DNA of 46,933 nt, taken from Candidatus Obscuribacterales bacterium. GTDB lineage: Bacteria; Cyanobacteriota; Vampirovibrionia; Obscuribacterales; Obscuribacteraceae. The notes beneath the pieces are model-generated. The model saw only the letters and a program-made list of their open reading frames with translations, was not told where the DNA came from and searched no databases. How positions within the stretch are numbered: the first letter of the stretch is position 1; the number at the start of each line of letters is the position of its first letter. The stretch spans positions 1 to 46,933 of the forward strand of contig JAIETE010000261.1 of assembly GCA_019745505.1 (NCBI GenBank). Reading direction: 5' to 3'. This document shows positions 1 to 8,358 of this stretch, piece after piece. The position numbers and the translations under genes were made by a program.

Positions 1-19
1 AGTAATTCTGACCTTTCAT
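1..19 (-). CDS. 5' end of an unidentified gene, cut by the window edge
   Basis: On the minus strand an AAAGGAG Shine-Dalgarno sequence (positions 33-27) sits seven bases before an ATG at 19-17, which opens a reading frame beginning MKGQNY before the window ends. The strong ribosome binding site is the only support; nothing can be said about the product. It lies 84 bases downstream of the IPTPG-repeat gene on the same strand, so the two could be co-transcribed. Confidence 0.4.
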
Positions 20-102
20 TCTCACTCTCCTTTGCACGCATTGCAGCGCGTTGCTCTGGTTGCAGTAGAATGACTGGCGAATTCGACGAGGGTTCCAATT
101 GA

Positions 103-1044
103 TTAAGGTTGCACCACGCTCGGTTCTGTCGGTGGCGGTGGCGTGTATCCGCTGCCTACTGGTTGACTGATAACAGGTTGTTGCGGCGTTACCGGAGTTC
201 CGGGCAGGGTGCTGCTCGGCGAACTTGTGGTTGTTCCGGTTGCACTGCCGTCAAAGTTAGGCGGCGGTGTCTTGCTCATCATCGTGAAACCAAAGAAACC
301 GAGAACAATGATCACGACCAACACTGCGATCATCATATAGCCGCTGTTGTTGTTGGCCGGAAGATCGCGATTTTGGAATTGATAATTCGCATTGGGATCC
401 TGGACGGGCAAACCTGATGCAGAAGATGATGTCATTGCGGACTGATATTGATTGTAATTTTTCATCCACTGCGGCTGTTCACCCGGTGGTTTTTGCGGTG
501 AAGCCGGCGGGCGCGATCCCGGAGTGGGAATGGCATTGAGGTCGCTGGCGCTGATATTGGCTGCACCCATACCCGGAGTAGGAATTGCATTCAACTGATC
601 GGCAAAGCTCTGACTGCCGGCTGCAGGCGCGGCCGGTGCGGCGCCGGGAGTCGGTATCGCATCGAGTTGGCTCTTGGTTATGGAGGCGGCGGGCTTCTGA
701 CCGGGAGTCGGAATGGCGTTGAGTTGATCAGCAAGGCTGGGCTCCGCTTTTGCGGCTCCCGGGGCGGCAACCGGAGCAGGAGCTGGTTTTCCGCTTCCCG
801 GTGTGGGAATGGCGTCCAGGGCTGATTTTATATTCTGCTGGCTGCTGGAGGGCTTGGGGGCGGGAACGGAGGCCGGTGCTGCTTTTGTTGCGGCTGCCGC
901 CGGGGATCCTGGGGTTTTTATAGCGTCAAGCGCTGCCTTCATGCTGGCGCCTGTTTCCGCGTGACCCTTGCAATGTGCTTCTGGGGATGCCGGATCGGCG
1001 ACTTTGGATTTCCCACAAGTTGAACAGATATTTGCTTCAGTCAT
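103..1044 (-). CDS. single-pass membrane protein with six LxAIPTPG repeats
   Basis: No family recognised. The 313-residue protein starts with a small Cys/His cluster (C7, C10, H24, C25, H28) that could bind a metal. Residues 35-180 are rich in Ala and Pro and carry six copies of the motif L-D/N-A-I-P-T-P-G, at residues 39-46 (with Lys for the first Pro), 76-83, 108-115, 127-134, 151-158 and 169-176. Most are preceded by a short helix-like stretch such as LADQ or ITKSQ. A Gln/Asn-rich linker leads to one membrane segment (about 236-256), followed by a 57-residue Ser/Thr/Pro-rich tail. With no signal peptide, the repeat region is most likely cytoplasmic and the tail outside, which is inference. 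The regular motif looks like a docking site for a partner. It is divergent from the CurA-like gene. Confidence 0.85.
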   Translation of the reverse strand: MTEANICSTCGKSKVADPASPEAHCKGHAETGASMKAALDAIKTPGSPAAAATKAAPASVPAPKPSSSQQNIKSALDAIPTPGSGKPAPAPVAAPGAAKAEPSLADQLNAIPTPGQKPAASITKSQLDAIPTPGAAPAAPAAGSQSFADQLNAIPTPGMGAANISASDLNAIPTPGSRPPASPQKPPGEQPQWMKNYNQYQSAMTSSSASGLPVQDPNANYQFQNRDLPANNNSGYMMIAVLVVIIVLGFFGFTMMSKTPPPNFDGSATGTTTSSPSSTLPGTPVTPQQPVISQPVGSGYTPPPPTEPSVVQP

Positions 1045-1303
1045 AGGTTGAGCTCAAAATCGGGGCGATTATTAACTAAGTCAAAACAATATATACGCTA
1101 CGTTTGTACCCGATTTTTCAGCCTGTACACCATCTTCAAAACAGCCACAGGCATACGGTTTTGGTTTTGTCACGAGGTAAACAATCCGGTATTTGCGAAC
1201 TTTCGGCAATTGCGCCCGCTTTTGCCGTCAGAAATTCGTCTAGGGCCGATAAGATCTACGTTCGGAACATTCCGTCCATCAGGAATCAAACAAGGACAAC
1301 TTC

Positions 1304-2338
1304 ATGACAAGTACGATGCAATTGAAGAACCGGCAATTTCGACTCAAATCGAGACCAAGTGGTCGGGTGACCAAGGACAATTTTGATTTTGTCGAAGAGA
1401 GCATTCCTGAATTGGCGAAAGACCAGATTTTGGTTCGAACCATTTATCTCTCCCTCGATCCGACCAATCGTATTTGGATGAGCGATATGGAGCAGTACCT
1501 GCCGCCGGTTCAAATCGGTGAGGTGATGCGTGGTCTTGGAATTGGAAAGGTGATTCAGTCCAAGAATCCGAAATTCAAAGAAGGTTCATTCGTCAGCGGT
1601 GTGCTCGGCTGGCAGGAATATGTCGTGTCCGATGGTAGGGGCGCATGGCCTCTTACTGTTCTGCCCAAGTTGCCGGGATTGTCTCTGGAGATTATGGCCG
1701 GGGCCGCCGGTATGACGGGGCTGACCGCCTTTTTCGGTCTCTATGAAGTGGGCAAGCCGAAAGAAGGCGAGACTATGGTCGTATCTGCGGCAGCAGGCGC
1801 TGTAGGCAGCATTGTCGGACAACTCGGCAAGATCAGCGGACTGAGAGTGGTTGGTATTGCCGGTGGTGAAGAAAAGTGCAAGTGGCTGAAAGACGAGTTG
1901 AAGTTCGACGCGGCAATCGACTACAAACATCCAGACTGGAAGCAGCATCTTGAAGAAGCAACACCCAATGGCGTCGACATCAATTTCGAGAATGTCGGCG
2001 GAGAAATCATGCAAGCTGTATACAAACGCATGAATCTGCATGGCAGATTCGTACTTTGTGGTCTGATTTCCGGCTATAACGATACCGACGACAGCAAATC
2101 ACGCATCTCGATTGCTCCTGCTTTGATGAAGCGCATCAAAATCGAAGGATTTATCATCACCGATTACGTTCAACGCTTTCAGGAGGCAGCTACCAAATTA
2201 GTCATGTGGATGGTTGCAGGCAAGATCAAGCATAGAGAGACGATTATCGACGGTCTTGATAAAGCACCTGAATCGCTCAATCTTCTATTTGACGGCGGAA
2301 ATGTCGGAAAGCTGCTAATAAAGGTTTCTGAGCCCTAG
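1304..2338 (+). CDS. NADP-dependent oxidoreductase, MDR superfamily (CurA / leukotriene B4 dehydrogenase-like)
   Basis: 344 residues, the usual length for the zinc-free medium-chain reductases that reduce the C=C bond of alpha,beta-unsaturated ketones and aldehydes with NADPH (prostaglandin reductase, CurA/YncB, plant double-bond reductases). The N-terminal LSLDPTNRIWM stretch is the family form of the substrate domain. The nucleotide-binding signature AAAGAVGSIVGQ (about 161-172) and IDY / NFENVGGE later on follow the family pattern. No structural zinc Cys cluster is present, as expected. The ATG is preceded by AAGGA seven bases upstream, which settles the start. It probably works as a cytosolic detoxifying reductase; the true substrate cannot be told. 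It appears monocistronic, divergent from the repeat protein. Confidence 0.88.
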   Translation: MTSTMQLKNRQFRLKSRPSGRVTKDNFDFVEESIPELAKDQILVRTIYLSLDPTNRIWMSDMEQYLPPVQIGEVMRGLGIGKVIQSKNPKFKEGSFVSGVLGWQEYVVSDGRGAWPLTVLPKLPGLSLEIMAGAAGMTGLTAFFGLYEVGKPKEGETMVVSAAAGAVGSIVGQLGKISGLRVVGIAGGEEKCKWLKDELKFDAAIDYKHPDWKQHLEEATPNGVDINFENVGGEIMQAVYKRMNLHGRFVLCGLISGYNDTDDSKSRISIAPALMKRIKIEGFIITDYVQRFQEAATKLVMWMVAGKIKHRETIIDGLDKAPESLNLLFDGGNVGKLLIKVSEP

Positions 2339-2484
2339 TTTGCCTGCGCTCTCAGCATTGACTGAGCCAAATACTCGAAGGGGCGAAAATCTGTGTGCTG
2401 AAATCCCCAAAAAGGGGTGCTTACTTTCGCGGAAAGCATTAATATAGTGACAGTTTGTTGAAGTCGTCTTCCGGGAGAGGCATC

Positions 2485-2589
2485 ATGGGAAAAGAGCAGA
2501 AGCAGAAGAAAGAAGTAAAAAAGAAGCCGGCTAAGACTCAGAAAGAGAAAAAGGCCGCCAAACAAGAGAAAAAACGTTCCGGCTCGTAA
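2485..2589 (+). CDS. 34-residue Lys-rich basic peptide
   Basis: A short frame encodes MGKEQKQKKEVKKKPAKTQK and then 14 more residues, ending KKRSGS. About two fifths of residues are Lys and there is no hydrophobic segment. Support for translation: a GGGAGAGG ribosome binding site four bases before the ATG, and a well-formed hairpin terminator starting 23 bases after the stop. The composition suggests nucleic-acid or ribosome binding, or a disordered cytosolic peptide, but this is inference. It could instead be a chance frame within a small RNA. It is too short for most gene callers. Confidence 0.55.
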   Translation: MGKEQKQKKEVKKKPAKTQKEKKAAKQEKKRSGS

Positions 2590-2611
2590 TTGCAACCGTG
2601 TACAAGTTTCA

Positions 2612-2651
2612 AAGCCATAAGCTAGCGCCGTGTCGCAGCTTGTGGCTTTTT
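2612..2651 (+). terminator. intrinsic terminator after the Lys-rich small ORF
   Basis: AAGCCATAAGCT (2612-2623) pairs with AGCTTGTGGCTT (2637-2648), a 12-base stem with one G-U pair and a 13-base loop, running into five Ts (2647-2651). This is a textbook Rho-independent terminator shape for the plus strand. Confidence 0.8.
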
Positions 2652-2760
2652 AGTCGACAAGAGGAATATGAGTCTGCCGGACTGTGCTTTCAGCGATCAA
2701 ATTGCTTTAGAATAGCGGGCTGAAAGAGTTGGTTGCCTCTGGTTCCTTCTGGTATCTTCA

Positions 2761-3609
2761 ATGCCCGGCGCAGCAATAATGTGGATTCGCGATGGCGTTC
2801 TGGTCAACAGAATGCATCTCAACCCTGTTGCGTTCGCTTTTGCATACTGGTTTTTCACTCCAAAGGAAAAACGCGCGCGCATCAGCATCGAGCGATTGAT
2901 CAATTTCGGATTTACAAAGTCCGGCTTTTCCTGCGCCGATAAGATGTTTCTCTTCAATCAAGAGAATGATGACGCTTTGAGCAATGTTGATGCTGCTGCC
3001 GGCTTCTACAATGATCTGGCAACAGTCGCGGCCGAGTCTTGCTCTTACTTCGATGGAGCCGTAGAGCTGCTGGATGATCTGCACAAGGCCGGCGTGTATA
3101 GCTATATCACCTCTGCCGTCGAGCAGGAAGTTCTCGATAGATGGGCGCAGAGTCCGCAAGGACTTCTGGTCAGTCCCAAACTCATGGAGATTTTGGGCAG
3201 GAGACCCAACTTCTTCAAGGGCACCGATCACTTCGAGTATGTCACAGATACAGTCAAACCTGACGTCATCTACTATGTAGCCGACGCGGTTTCCGAATTG
3301 CTTACGGTGCTAGCCAATAAAGAAAGGTTCAAAATAGTTTCCGTCGGATTTTCATATTGCATAGATAAGCCTCAAGTGATGGAGGCGGTAGCGCTGGTGA
3401 AAAAAACGCTGGCTGGATTTCCGGCTGGAGCAGTTCCTTATTTTGAAGAATTGGATGTCGACGAGAGCAAGTTGCAAGTTCCGCAAGAGTATAAATTGGC
3501 CGATTCACTCAGAGGAGCCGGAGCAGATCATGTAGCCGGCGGCGATGCCCATGAGATTTTCTCCGGACTGAGACGTTATTTCGTGGAAAACGGGCTTCTG
3601 AAGCAGTAA
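2761..3609 (+). CDS. HAD-like protein with a substituted nucleophile
   Basis: 282 residues. The N-terminus IMWIRDGVLVNR lines up with HAD motif I (hhFDxDGVLV) but the first, nucleophilic Asp is replaced by Ile (I9 region), while the second Asp-Gly-Val-Leu is kept. Further on, YITSAVEQEVL resembles motif II and YYVADAVSELLTVL resembles motif IV, with one acidic residue. The insert between them (roughly residues 20-100) fits a helical cap. A HAD hydrolase without its nucleophile should not form a phosphoaspartate, so a binding or regulatory role is likelier. Starts: ATG at 2761 or 2779; a TAG lies in frame at 2713 and no strong ribosome site marks either. The assignment is by eye from motifs. 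Confidence 0.7.
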   Translation: MPGAAIMWIRDGVLVNRMHLNPVAFAFAYWFFTPKEKRARISIERLINFGFTKSGFSCADKMFLFNQENDDALSNVDAAAGFYNDLATVAAESCSYFDGAVELLDDLHKAGVYSYITSAVEQEVLDRWAQSPQGLLVSPKLMEILGRRPNFFKGTDHFEYVTDTVKPDVIYYVADAVSELLTVLANKERFKIVSVGFSYCIDKPQVMEAVALVKKTLAGFPAGAVPYFEELDVDESKLQVPQEYKLADSLRGAGADHVAGGDAHEIFSGLRRYFVENGLLKQ

Positions 3610-3629
3610 CTTGCCTTTTTTCGACGGTT

Positions 3630-3653
3630 CGAGCAGCTTCCCTGCTCGGTTTA
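3630..3653 (+). terminator. probable terminator after the HAD-like gene
   Basis: CGAGCAG (3630-3636) and CTGCTCG (3642-3648) form a perfect 7-bp stem around a CTTCC loop, followed by GTTTAAT. The T run is short, so efficiency is uncertain. Confidence 0.45.
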
Positions 3654-3826
3654 ATCTTCGTGACCAAATTCTGACCGTAAATTTCCTTAGAGTGCAATCA
3701 CCCTCAACTTGCAGCTGCAGATTTCGCTAATCGTGATTTCCAGCACATGGCGTTGAGATTCGACTGTCCGGTTAACGCCTGCCGTAGCACAGTCTCGAAC
3801 TAACTATTTACCGAGAGGAAACCTAA

Positions 3827-4765
3827 ATGACATACGACAGTCCCCCACGCGGTGGAGAAGTCCCGACGCAACCTGCCAATCCTCAATTGAACCTGCTCGA
3901 TGTGAACAACAATCGTAATTCCAATCGCAACGACAACCTCAATTCCAATCGCAATGATAATACATTGATCAACGCTCCGCGCCAGGATGTACGCGTCAAC
4001 ACCGGACCAAACATTTCCGATTCGCGCTCCAGCGCTGTTTCCGGATCGACATCGAGTGCCGATGCTCGTGGGGGCTCCGCTCAAATCCAGGACAATCGCA
4101 GCGAGAACGTCAGAGTATACGGCGGCAGTGCAACTGCTCCGAATGTATACGGTGCAGGTTTCTGCAGCGAAGGCGGAAGCACCGGCGTTTATGTTCTTGG
4201 TTTTGGTGTCAGTGGCGGCAAATCCACAATCAATCAAGAGTGTTTGAAGAAAGAAGATTTCCAGCGCACAATGCAACAGGTCTGCAAAGCAAGTGATGAT
4301 CACGCGATGGTGGCATTGCAGAGTTTTCAACTAGAATTGCAAGCCGGAAATCAAATGGGCACCAACCCTTTTGCCCCAGGTGTCGGAGCCGGTGCGCGCA
4401 GAATCGCCAATGCCAAAGCCGAGGTCTCCCTGCAACTGGACAGCGTGTGCTCCACACTGGCAAACAGCGCGGATGCCACCATGGACTCGATGAAGAAATT
4501 GGGATTGGACAAACCGATCATTATTCCCGCTCAAACTAGCAATGCCGCCGACCAGCGCGTGATCGACGAAGCTGTAGCGCAGAAGCTCGAAGAAATCAAC
4601 AATCGGGTCACAAGAGTGGAACAGAGATCTACTGAAGTCAATGTCACCACGATAAATGTGTTGCCTGAACCTCCTAAACCGGTTCATCGCCCACAACCTC
4701 CCAAGCCAGCAAAACCACCAGCACCGCCGGCAGAGGACTGCCCTCCCGGTGCAAAGAAAAAATAA
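3827..4765 (+). CDS. unidentified protein with Asn/Arg repeats and a Pro-rich tail
   Basis: 312 residues, no family recognised. Residues 27-46 are made of Asn-Arg-Asn-Asp repeats, encoded by a 24-bp tandem duplication (3917-3940 and 3941-3964). A Ser/Gly-rich stretch leads to a conserved-looking core (about 110-175) with FCSEGGSTG, VLGFGVSGG and two further Cys (C139, C153). Similar Gly-rich/Cys cores occur in poorly characterised proteobacterial and phage-associated proteins, a loose resemblance only. A likely coiled coil (about 245-272, QKLEEINNRVTRVEQR) precedes a Pro/Lys tail ending PPGAKKK. No signal peptide. The ribosome site GAGAGGA and the ATG agree. It lies 24 bases before the LysM gene on the same strand, so the pair is probably an operon. 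Confidence 0.8.
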   Translation: MTYDSPPRGGEVPTQPANPQLNLLDVNNNRNSNRNDNLNSNRNDNTLINAPRQDVRVNTGPNISDSRSSAVSGSTSSADARGGSAQIQDNRSENVRVYGGSATAPNVYGAGFCSEGGSTGVYVLGFGVSGGKSTINQECLKKEDFQRTMQQVCKASDDHAMVALQSFQLELQAGNQMGTNPFAPGVGAGARRIANAKAEVSLQLDSVCSTLANSADATMDSMKKLGLDKPIIIPAQTSNAADQRVIDEAVAQKLEEINNRVTRVEQRSTEVNVTTINVLPEPPKPVHRPQPPKPAKPPAPPAEDCPPGAKKK

Positions 4766-4789
4766 CTGGCGAGATTTGAGGAATTCCCG

Positions 4790-5554
4790 ATGAGACATGT
4801 TGAATATTCTGGTGCCGAGTTTGATCGGCATCAGATGGACCGAGGTAACGAGCCAAACGGACTTGGTATTGAAGCTCTCAAGCTCCTTGACCAGAGAGCC
4901 GCACGAAACATAAACGAGAAAGACGGTTGGGCACCAGCCTCAGTCTTAGACTCTTCCGGTAAGAAAGTGTACGCCAGTTGGGCGGCGGAAATTCTTGATG
5001 CAAGACAATATACCGTGAGAGCCGGAGACAGTCTTTATCAGGTCGCCAGACGTTCTTTAGGTGTGACAGGCAAGCCTGATGCCACTCCAGCCGAAATAAA
5101 GCGCGAGATGCATCGGATTACCGAGTTGAATAAAAAGGAATTTCCCGAACTGAAAAAAGGACGTGTTTGCGAAGGAGCGACACTAATTCTCGAAGCACCA
5201 AAAGTCTTGCCTGCGAAGCAAGCTGAGGATACATCCGTTTCCCGGGCGGACGTATCGTCTGACTCACCGCCTCCGGCACGTAATGGGGATTGCGTGCCGA
5301 AGGCCAGGGTCGCAGTCAAAGATGCCGTTGTGCATGCTGAAAAATGCGACAACTTCGAACTTTTCGAAAATGGAATAGCGGTAGTAAGACCTGGTGCCGA
5401 CGTCATCGTCAATGCCGGAGGTCGAGCTTTCGTATTCGGCGGCAAGGTATCTGCCCGAGTCGGCTCGAGCGTTATCGCTGTCGGTGGAGATGTAGATGCT
5501 CAGCCAGGATCCAGAGTTAGATATGTGACCGATACGCGAGCGACATTGAGGTAA
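4790..5554 (+). CDS. LysM domain protein with a C-terminal beta-solenoid-like segment
   Basis: 254 residues. A LysM module spans about 73-135 (YTVRAGDSLYQVARRSLG at its start, LKKGRVCEGATLIL at its end), with an insertion in the middle. LysM modules bind N-acetylglucosamine chains such as peptidoglycan. Residues 165-245 consist of short repeating strands (VAVKDAVVHAEKCDNF, GIAVVRPGADVIVNAGG, AFVFGGKVSARVGSSVIAVGG) that look like a small right-handed solenoid, as in bactofilin-type domains. No signal peptide or membrane segment is present, which is odd for a wall-binding domain. GAGG lies eight bases before the ATG. It follows the Asn/Arg-repeat gene closely, so a joint cell-surface or scaffold role is plausible but unproven. 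Confidence 0.85.
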   Translation: MRHVEYSGAEFDRHQMDRGNEPNGLGIEALKLLDQRAARNINEKDGWAPASVLDSSGKKVYASWAAEILDARQYTVRAGDSLYQVARRSLGVTGKPDATPAEIKREMHRITELNKKEFPELKKGRVCEGATLILEAPKVLPAKQAEDTSVSRADVSSDSPPPARNGDCVPKARVAVKDAVVHAEKCDNFELFENGIAVVRPGADVIVNAGGRAFVFGGKVSARVGSSVIAVGGDVDAQPGSRVRYVTDTRATLR

Positions 5555-5617
5555 GAGGCTCGCAAATTCCTGAACTTTTCTCTTTGCATACCAGCGTTCA
5601 CCTGATACGCTTTTGCA

Positions 5618-7711
5618 ATGCAAGAAACTATTCATGAATTCAAGCCGTATATCGCCTCGGAAGAAACCGTAAAGGAACTCACTCCCAGAGCAATATTGCT
5701 GGGTTGCGTTTTCGGTGTTTTGTTCGGCGCGGCCTCTGTGTATTTGGCATTGAAAGCCGGTCTTACAGTATCTGCTTCGATACCGGTCGCGGTTCTGGCA
5801 ATTTCACTGGGAAGAAAGTTTCTCAAGACTACGATTCTTGAGAACAACATCATTCAGACCACAGCATCTGCCGGTGAATCAATTGCATCCGGCGTCGTTT
5901 TCACATTGACCGGTTTCCTTTTCCTCAGCCTTACGGAAAAAGGCGAAAGCGTCGGCGCTCCCTTTTTCGATTACTGGACGATTTTCATACTTGCAGCACT
6001 GGGCGGAATGCTCGGAACTTTGATGATGATCCCTCTGCGGCGTTCATTGATAGTCAAAGAGCACGGCAATCTTCCCTACCCCGAAGGCACCGCCTGCGGT
6101 TCGGTCCTGATCGCCGGAGAGAAGGGCGGAAGTTCGGCAAAGACCGCCTATCTCGGGCTTGGATTCGCGATGCTCTATGCGTTTTTCCAGCATGTCTTGC
6201 ACGTCATTGCCGAGACGCCCACTTATGTGACCAAGCAGACCAACAAATTCTTTCCCTCTGCAACCGTCAGCGCAGAGATCACCCCCGAATATATGGGTGT
6301 CGGATATATCGTCGGTTTCAGAATTGCCGGATGCCTGGTGGCGGGTGGAGTACTCGCCTGGCTCGGACTGATTCCACTTCTGGCCGCGCTCGTGCCTATG
6401 GATATGATCGCCCAGCAGCTTGTAAAACTTGGATATCTGCAAAGTTTGACAGCCGTCGGCGGACCGGGCAACTGGGATCCGTCCGCTCACACTTTTGCCA
6501 ATACGGCAGAAGCGGTGTACAGAGCCTATGTCCGCCAAATCGGTGCAGGCGCTGTTGCCGCCGGAGGATTTTTCACTCTTCTGAAAACAATTCCCACGAT
6601 CATTTCTTCTTTCAGGGACAGCCTGGGTTCTTTCAAATCCGACGCGAGCCAGGGCTCGGTCTCGCGCGTAGACAATGACTTGTCGATTAAGACCGTTCTT
6701 TTCGGTTCCATCGCGCTTGTCGTGCTGATGGTCGCGCTGCCTCAGATACCAGGCGACTCGATTTTGCAGAAATTATTGATTGGGGTTCTGGTAATCATAT
6801 TCGGTTTTTTCTTTGTCACTGTGTCCAGTCGAATAGTCGGCCTGATAGGCTCCAGCTCCAATCCGATTTCAGGTATGACTATCGCTACTCTAATGGCCAC
6901 GTCGCTTGTCTTTATCGGCTTCGGCTTGACAGGGCATTTTTACGAACCGATGGTGCTTGTCGTCGGTGGCATCGTCTGTATCGCTGCCGCCAATGGTGGT
7001 GCCACGTCGCAGGATTTGAAGACCGGTTATATCGTCGGCGCCACCCCGCGCAACCAGCAAATTTGTCTTTTCGTGGGCGCAGTCGTCGCTTCTATTGTGA
7101 TTGGCTTGACCGTAAAGATGCTCGATCATCCGTCGCCTGATATGTTGGCTAAAGGCATCGTTCATGCAATCGGCAGCGACAAATTTCCGGCCCCTCAAGG
7201 CACTTTGATGGCCACTCTGATCAAAGGGATGTTGTCTTTCAACCTTGATTGGAATTTCGTTCTGGTCGGAGTTTTTCTTGCCACGACAATGGAATTGTGC
7301 GGAGTCAATGCCTTGAATTTTGCCGTCGGAGCATATTTGCCTCTGTCTACGACACTGCCGATTTTCGTTGGTGGCGTGATCAAGAAATTCGTTGAAATCT
7401 CGGCCAAGCGCAAAGGCGAAGAGTCTGTTGACGATGAATTGGGCAGCGGCAGCCTTTTTGCTACGGGTCTGGTTGCCGGTGGTGCACTGGCTGGTGTGAT
7501 TGTGGCATTGCTCTCCATACCCGAGCCCATTTACAAATTCTTGCAGTCCGTCAGTTGCGAGCATACCTTAACGCAAATGCTCTCAGATAAGGGGTTTCAA
7601 CTTGTCGGCGTGTTTTTCTTTACTCTCATGGGCCTCGTGCTCTACCGAATCGCCACTGCCAAGACCGACGAACCACCAGAAGCTAAAGAGCAGCACGAAG
7701 CTGCCGCATAG
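5618..7711 (+). CDS. OPT family oligopeptide/metal-chelate transporter
   Basis: 697 residues with about 15 hydrophobic segments, the length of bacterial OPT proteins. Family landmarks include ENNIIQTTASAGESIASGV near the N-terminus, PYPEGTACGSVL, the GSSSNPISGMTIATLM segment and the loop NGGATSQDLKTGYIVGATPR. These inner-membrane carriers import oligopeptides, or metal-siderophore/nicotianamine complexes in YSL relatives, using the proton gradient; the substrate here is unknown. The ATG has no clear ribosome site. It stands alone, followed by a hairpin at 7736-7761 and a convergent small gene. Confidence 0.93.
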   Translation: MQETIHEFKPYIASEETVKELTPRAILLGCVFGVLFGAASVYLALKAGLTVSASIPVAVLAISLGRKFLKTTILENNIIQTTASAGESIASGVVFTLTGFLFLSLTEKGESVGAPFFDYWTIFILAALGGMLGTLMMIPLRRSLIVKEHGNLPYPEGTACGSVLIAGEKGGSSAKTAYLGLGFAMLYAFFQHVLHVIAETPTYVTKQTNKFFPSATVSAEITPEYMGVGYIVGFRIAGCLVAGGVLAWLGLIPLLAALVPMDMIAQQLVKLGYLQSLTAVGGPGNWDPSAHTFANTAEAVYRAYVRQIGAGAVAAGGFFTLLKTIPTIISSFRDSLGSFKSDASQGSVSRVDNDLSIKTVLFGSIALVVLMVALPQIPGDSILQKLLIGVLVIIFGFFFVTVSSRIVGLIGSSSNPISGMTIATLMATSLVFIGFGLTGHFYEPMVLVVGGIVCIAAANGGATSQDLKTGYIVGATPRNQQICLFVGAVVASIVIGLTVKMLDHPSPDMLAKGIVHAIGSDKFPAPQGTLMATLIKGMLSFNLDWNFVLVGVFLATTMELCGVNALNFAVGAYLPLSTTLPIFVGGVIKKFVEISAKRKGEESVDDELGSGSLFATGLVAGGALAGVIVALLSIPEPIYKFLQSVSCEHTLTQMLSDKGFQLVGVFFFTLMGLVLYRIATAKTDEPPEAKEQHEAAA

Positions 7712-7735
7712 TTTGTCAGGTCCGAAAAGAAGAAA

Positions 7736-7761
7736 TCGGAACACCTGAGCAGGTGTCCCGA
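7736..7761 (-). terminator. hairpin between convergent genes
   Basis: TCGGAACACCT (7736-7746) and AGGTGTCCCGA (7751-7761) form an 11-bp stem with one A-C mismatch and a GAGC loop. Read on the minus strand, the stem is followed by ATTTCTTCTTTT, a T-rich tail, so it would best stop the small gene at 7789-8076. On the plus strand the tail is A-rich. It may hinder both convergent transcripts. Confidence 0.55.
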
Positions 7762-7788
7762 AAACTTAAATGCGTTAGAGTCTGATCA

Positions 7789-8076
7789 CTACCAGATGAA
7801 TTGAGCTTTTTGATCGCCGCTCACGAATTGAAAGCCGAACTGTTCAAATTCGCCGGGATCAGCGTTGAAGAATTCAACGACATGAACATCTTTTTTCGAG
7901 ACCGGCAGCGGAGCGCCGACGGCACGGAAGAGTTCGATGGTTTTCTTTGTGTCCAGAGTTACTTGGGTGGAGCGGCGGTTGTCACCGTAGATGGATACGG
8001 AAGCCATCCAGCCTTCGTTGGCTTGACGCTTGATTTGAACGATTCCACGAACGCCTGCTTTGGTTGCCGTGATCAT
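7789..8076 (-). CDS. small conserved-looking protein of unknown function (95 aa)
   Basis: The frame is open to 8121, but GGAG at 8086-8083 lies six bases before an ATG at 8076, giving MITATKAGVRG and a 95-residue product; the longer version has no ribosome site. The protein is soluble, mixed alpha/beta in appearance, with basic and aromatic residues (VQIKRQANEGWMASVSIYG, TIELFRAVGAPLPVSKKD). No motif or family recognised. A good ribosome site, ordered composition and a following hairpin support it as real. It converges on the OPT transporter and has a 282-base leader region upstream shared with the end of the reductase gene. Confidence 0.72.
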   Translation of the reverse strand: MITATKAGVRGIVQIKRQANEGWMASVSIYGDNRRSTQVTLDTKKTIELFRAVGAPLPVSKKDVHVVEFFNADPGEFEQFGFQFVSGDQKAQFIW

Positions 8077-8358
8077 GATTGACTCCAGGTGCTTATTGGG
8101 TTTCAAACGATTGCGCGCCACGAATGAGGTGGCTGTTCTCTACTACATGGCAAAGAGGGGCAATCATAAGCCAGAACCTAATACCCGTATACATTTTAGG
8201 CGACCGGTGCTTGACAAACTTAATATTGTTGCAGGCAATGCCAGTTGAATGACGCAGATTCGACTGGCTGTCAAGAGCCCGAAAACGCTGTTTTTCATAT
8301 GTCTTGAGGTGCGGGACCTCTGTTTCTGTTTACAACCGTCTGAAAGAAAGTATTAACT

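Noticed and set aside
6890-7564. 224-codon minus-strand frame
   Set aside because: Antisense to the OPT transporter; Gln/His/Arg-rich product with no domain; explained by codon bias of the real gene.
8211-8216. TTGACA on the plus strand
   Set aside because: No -10 box at 16-18 bases and no plus-strand gene follows.
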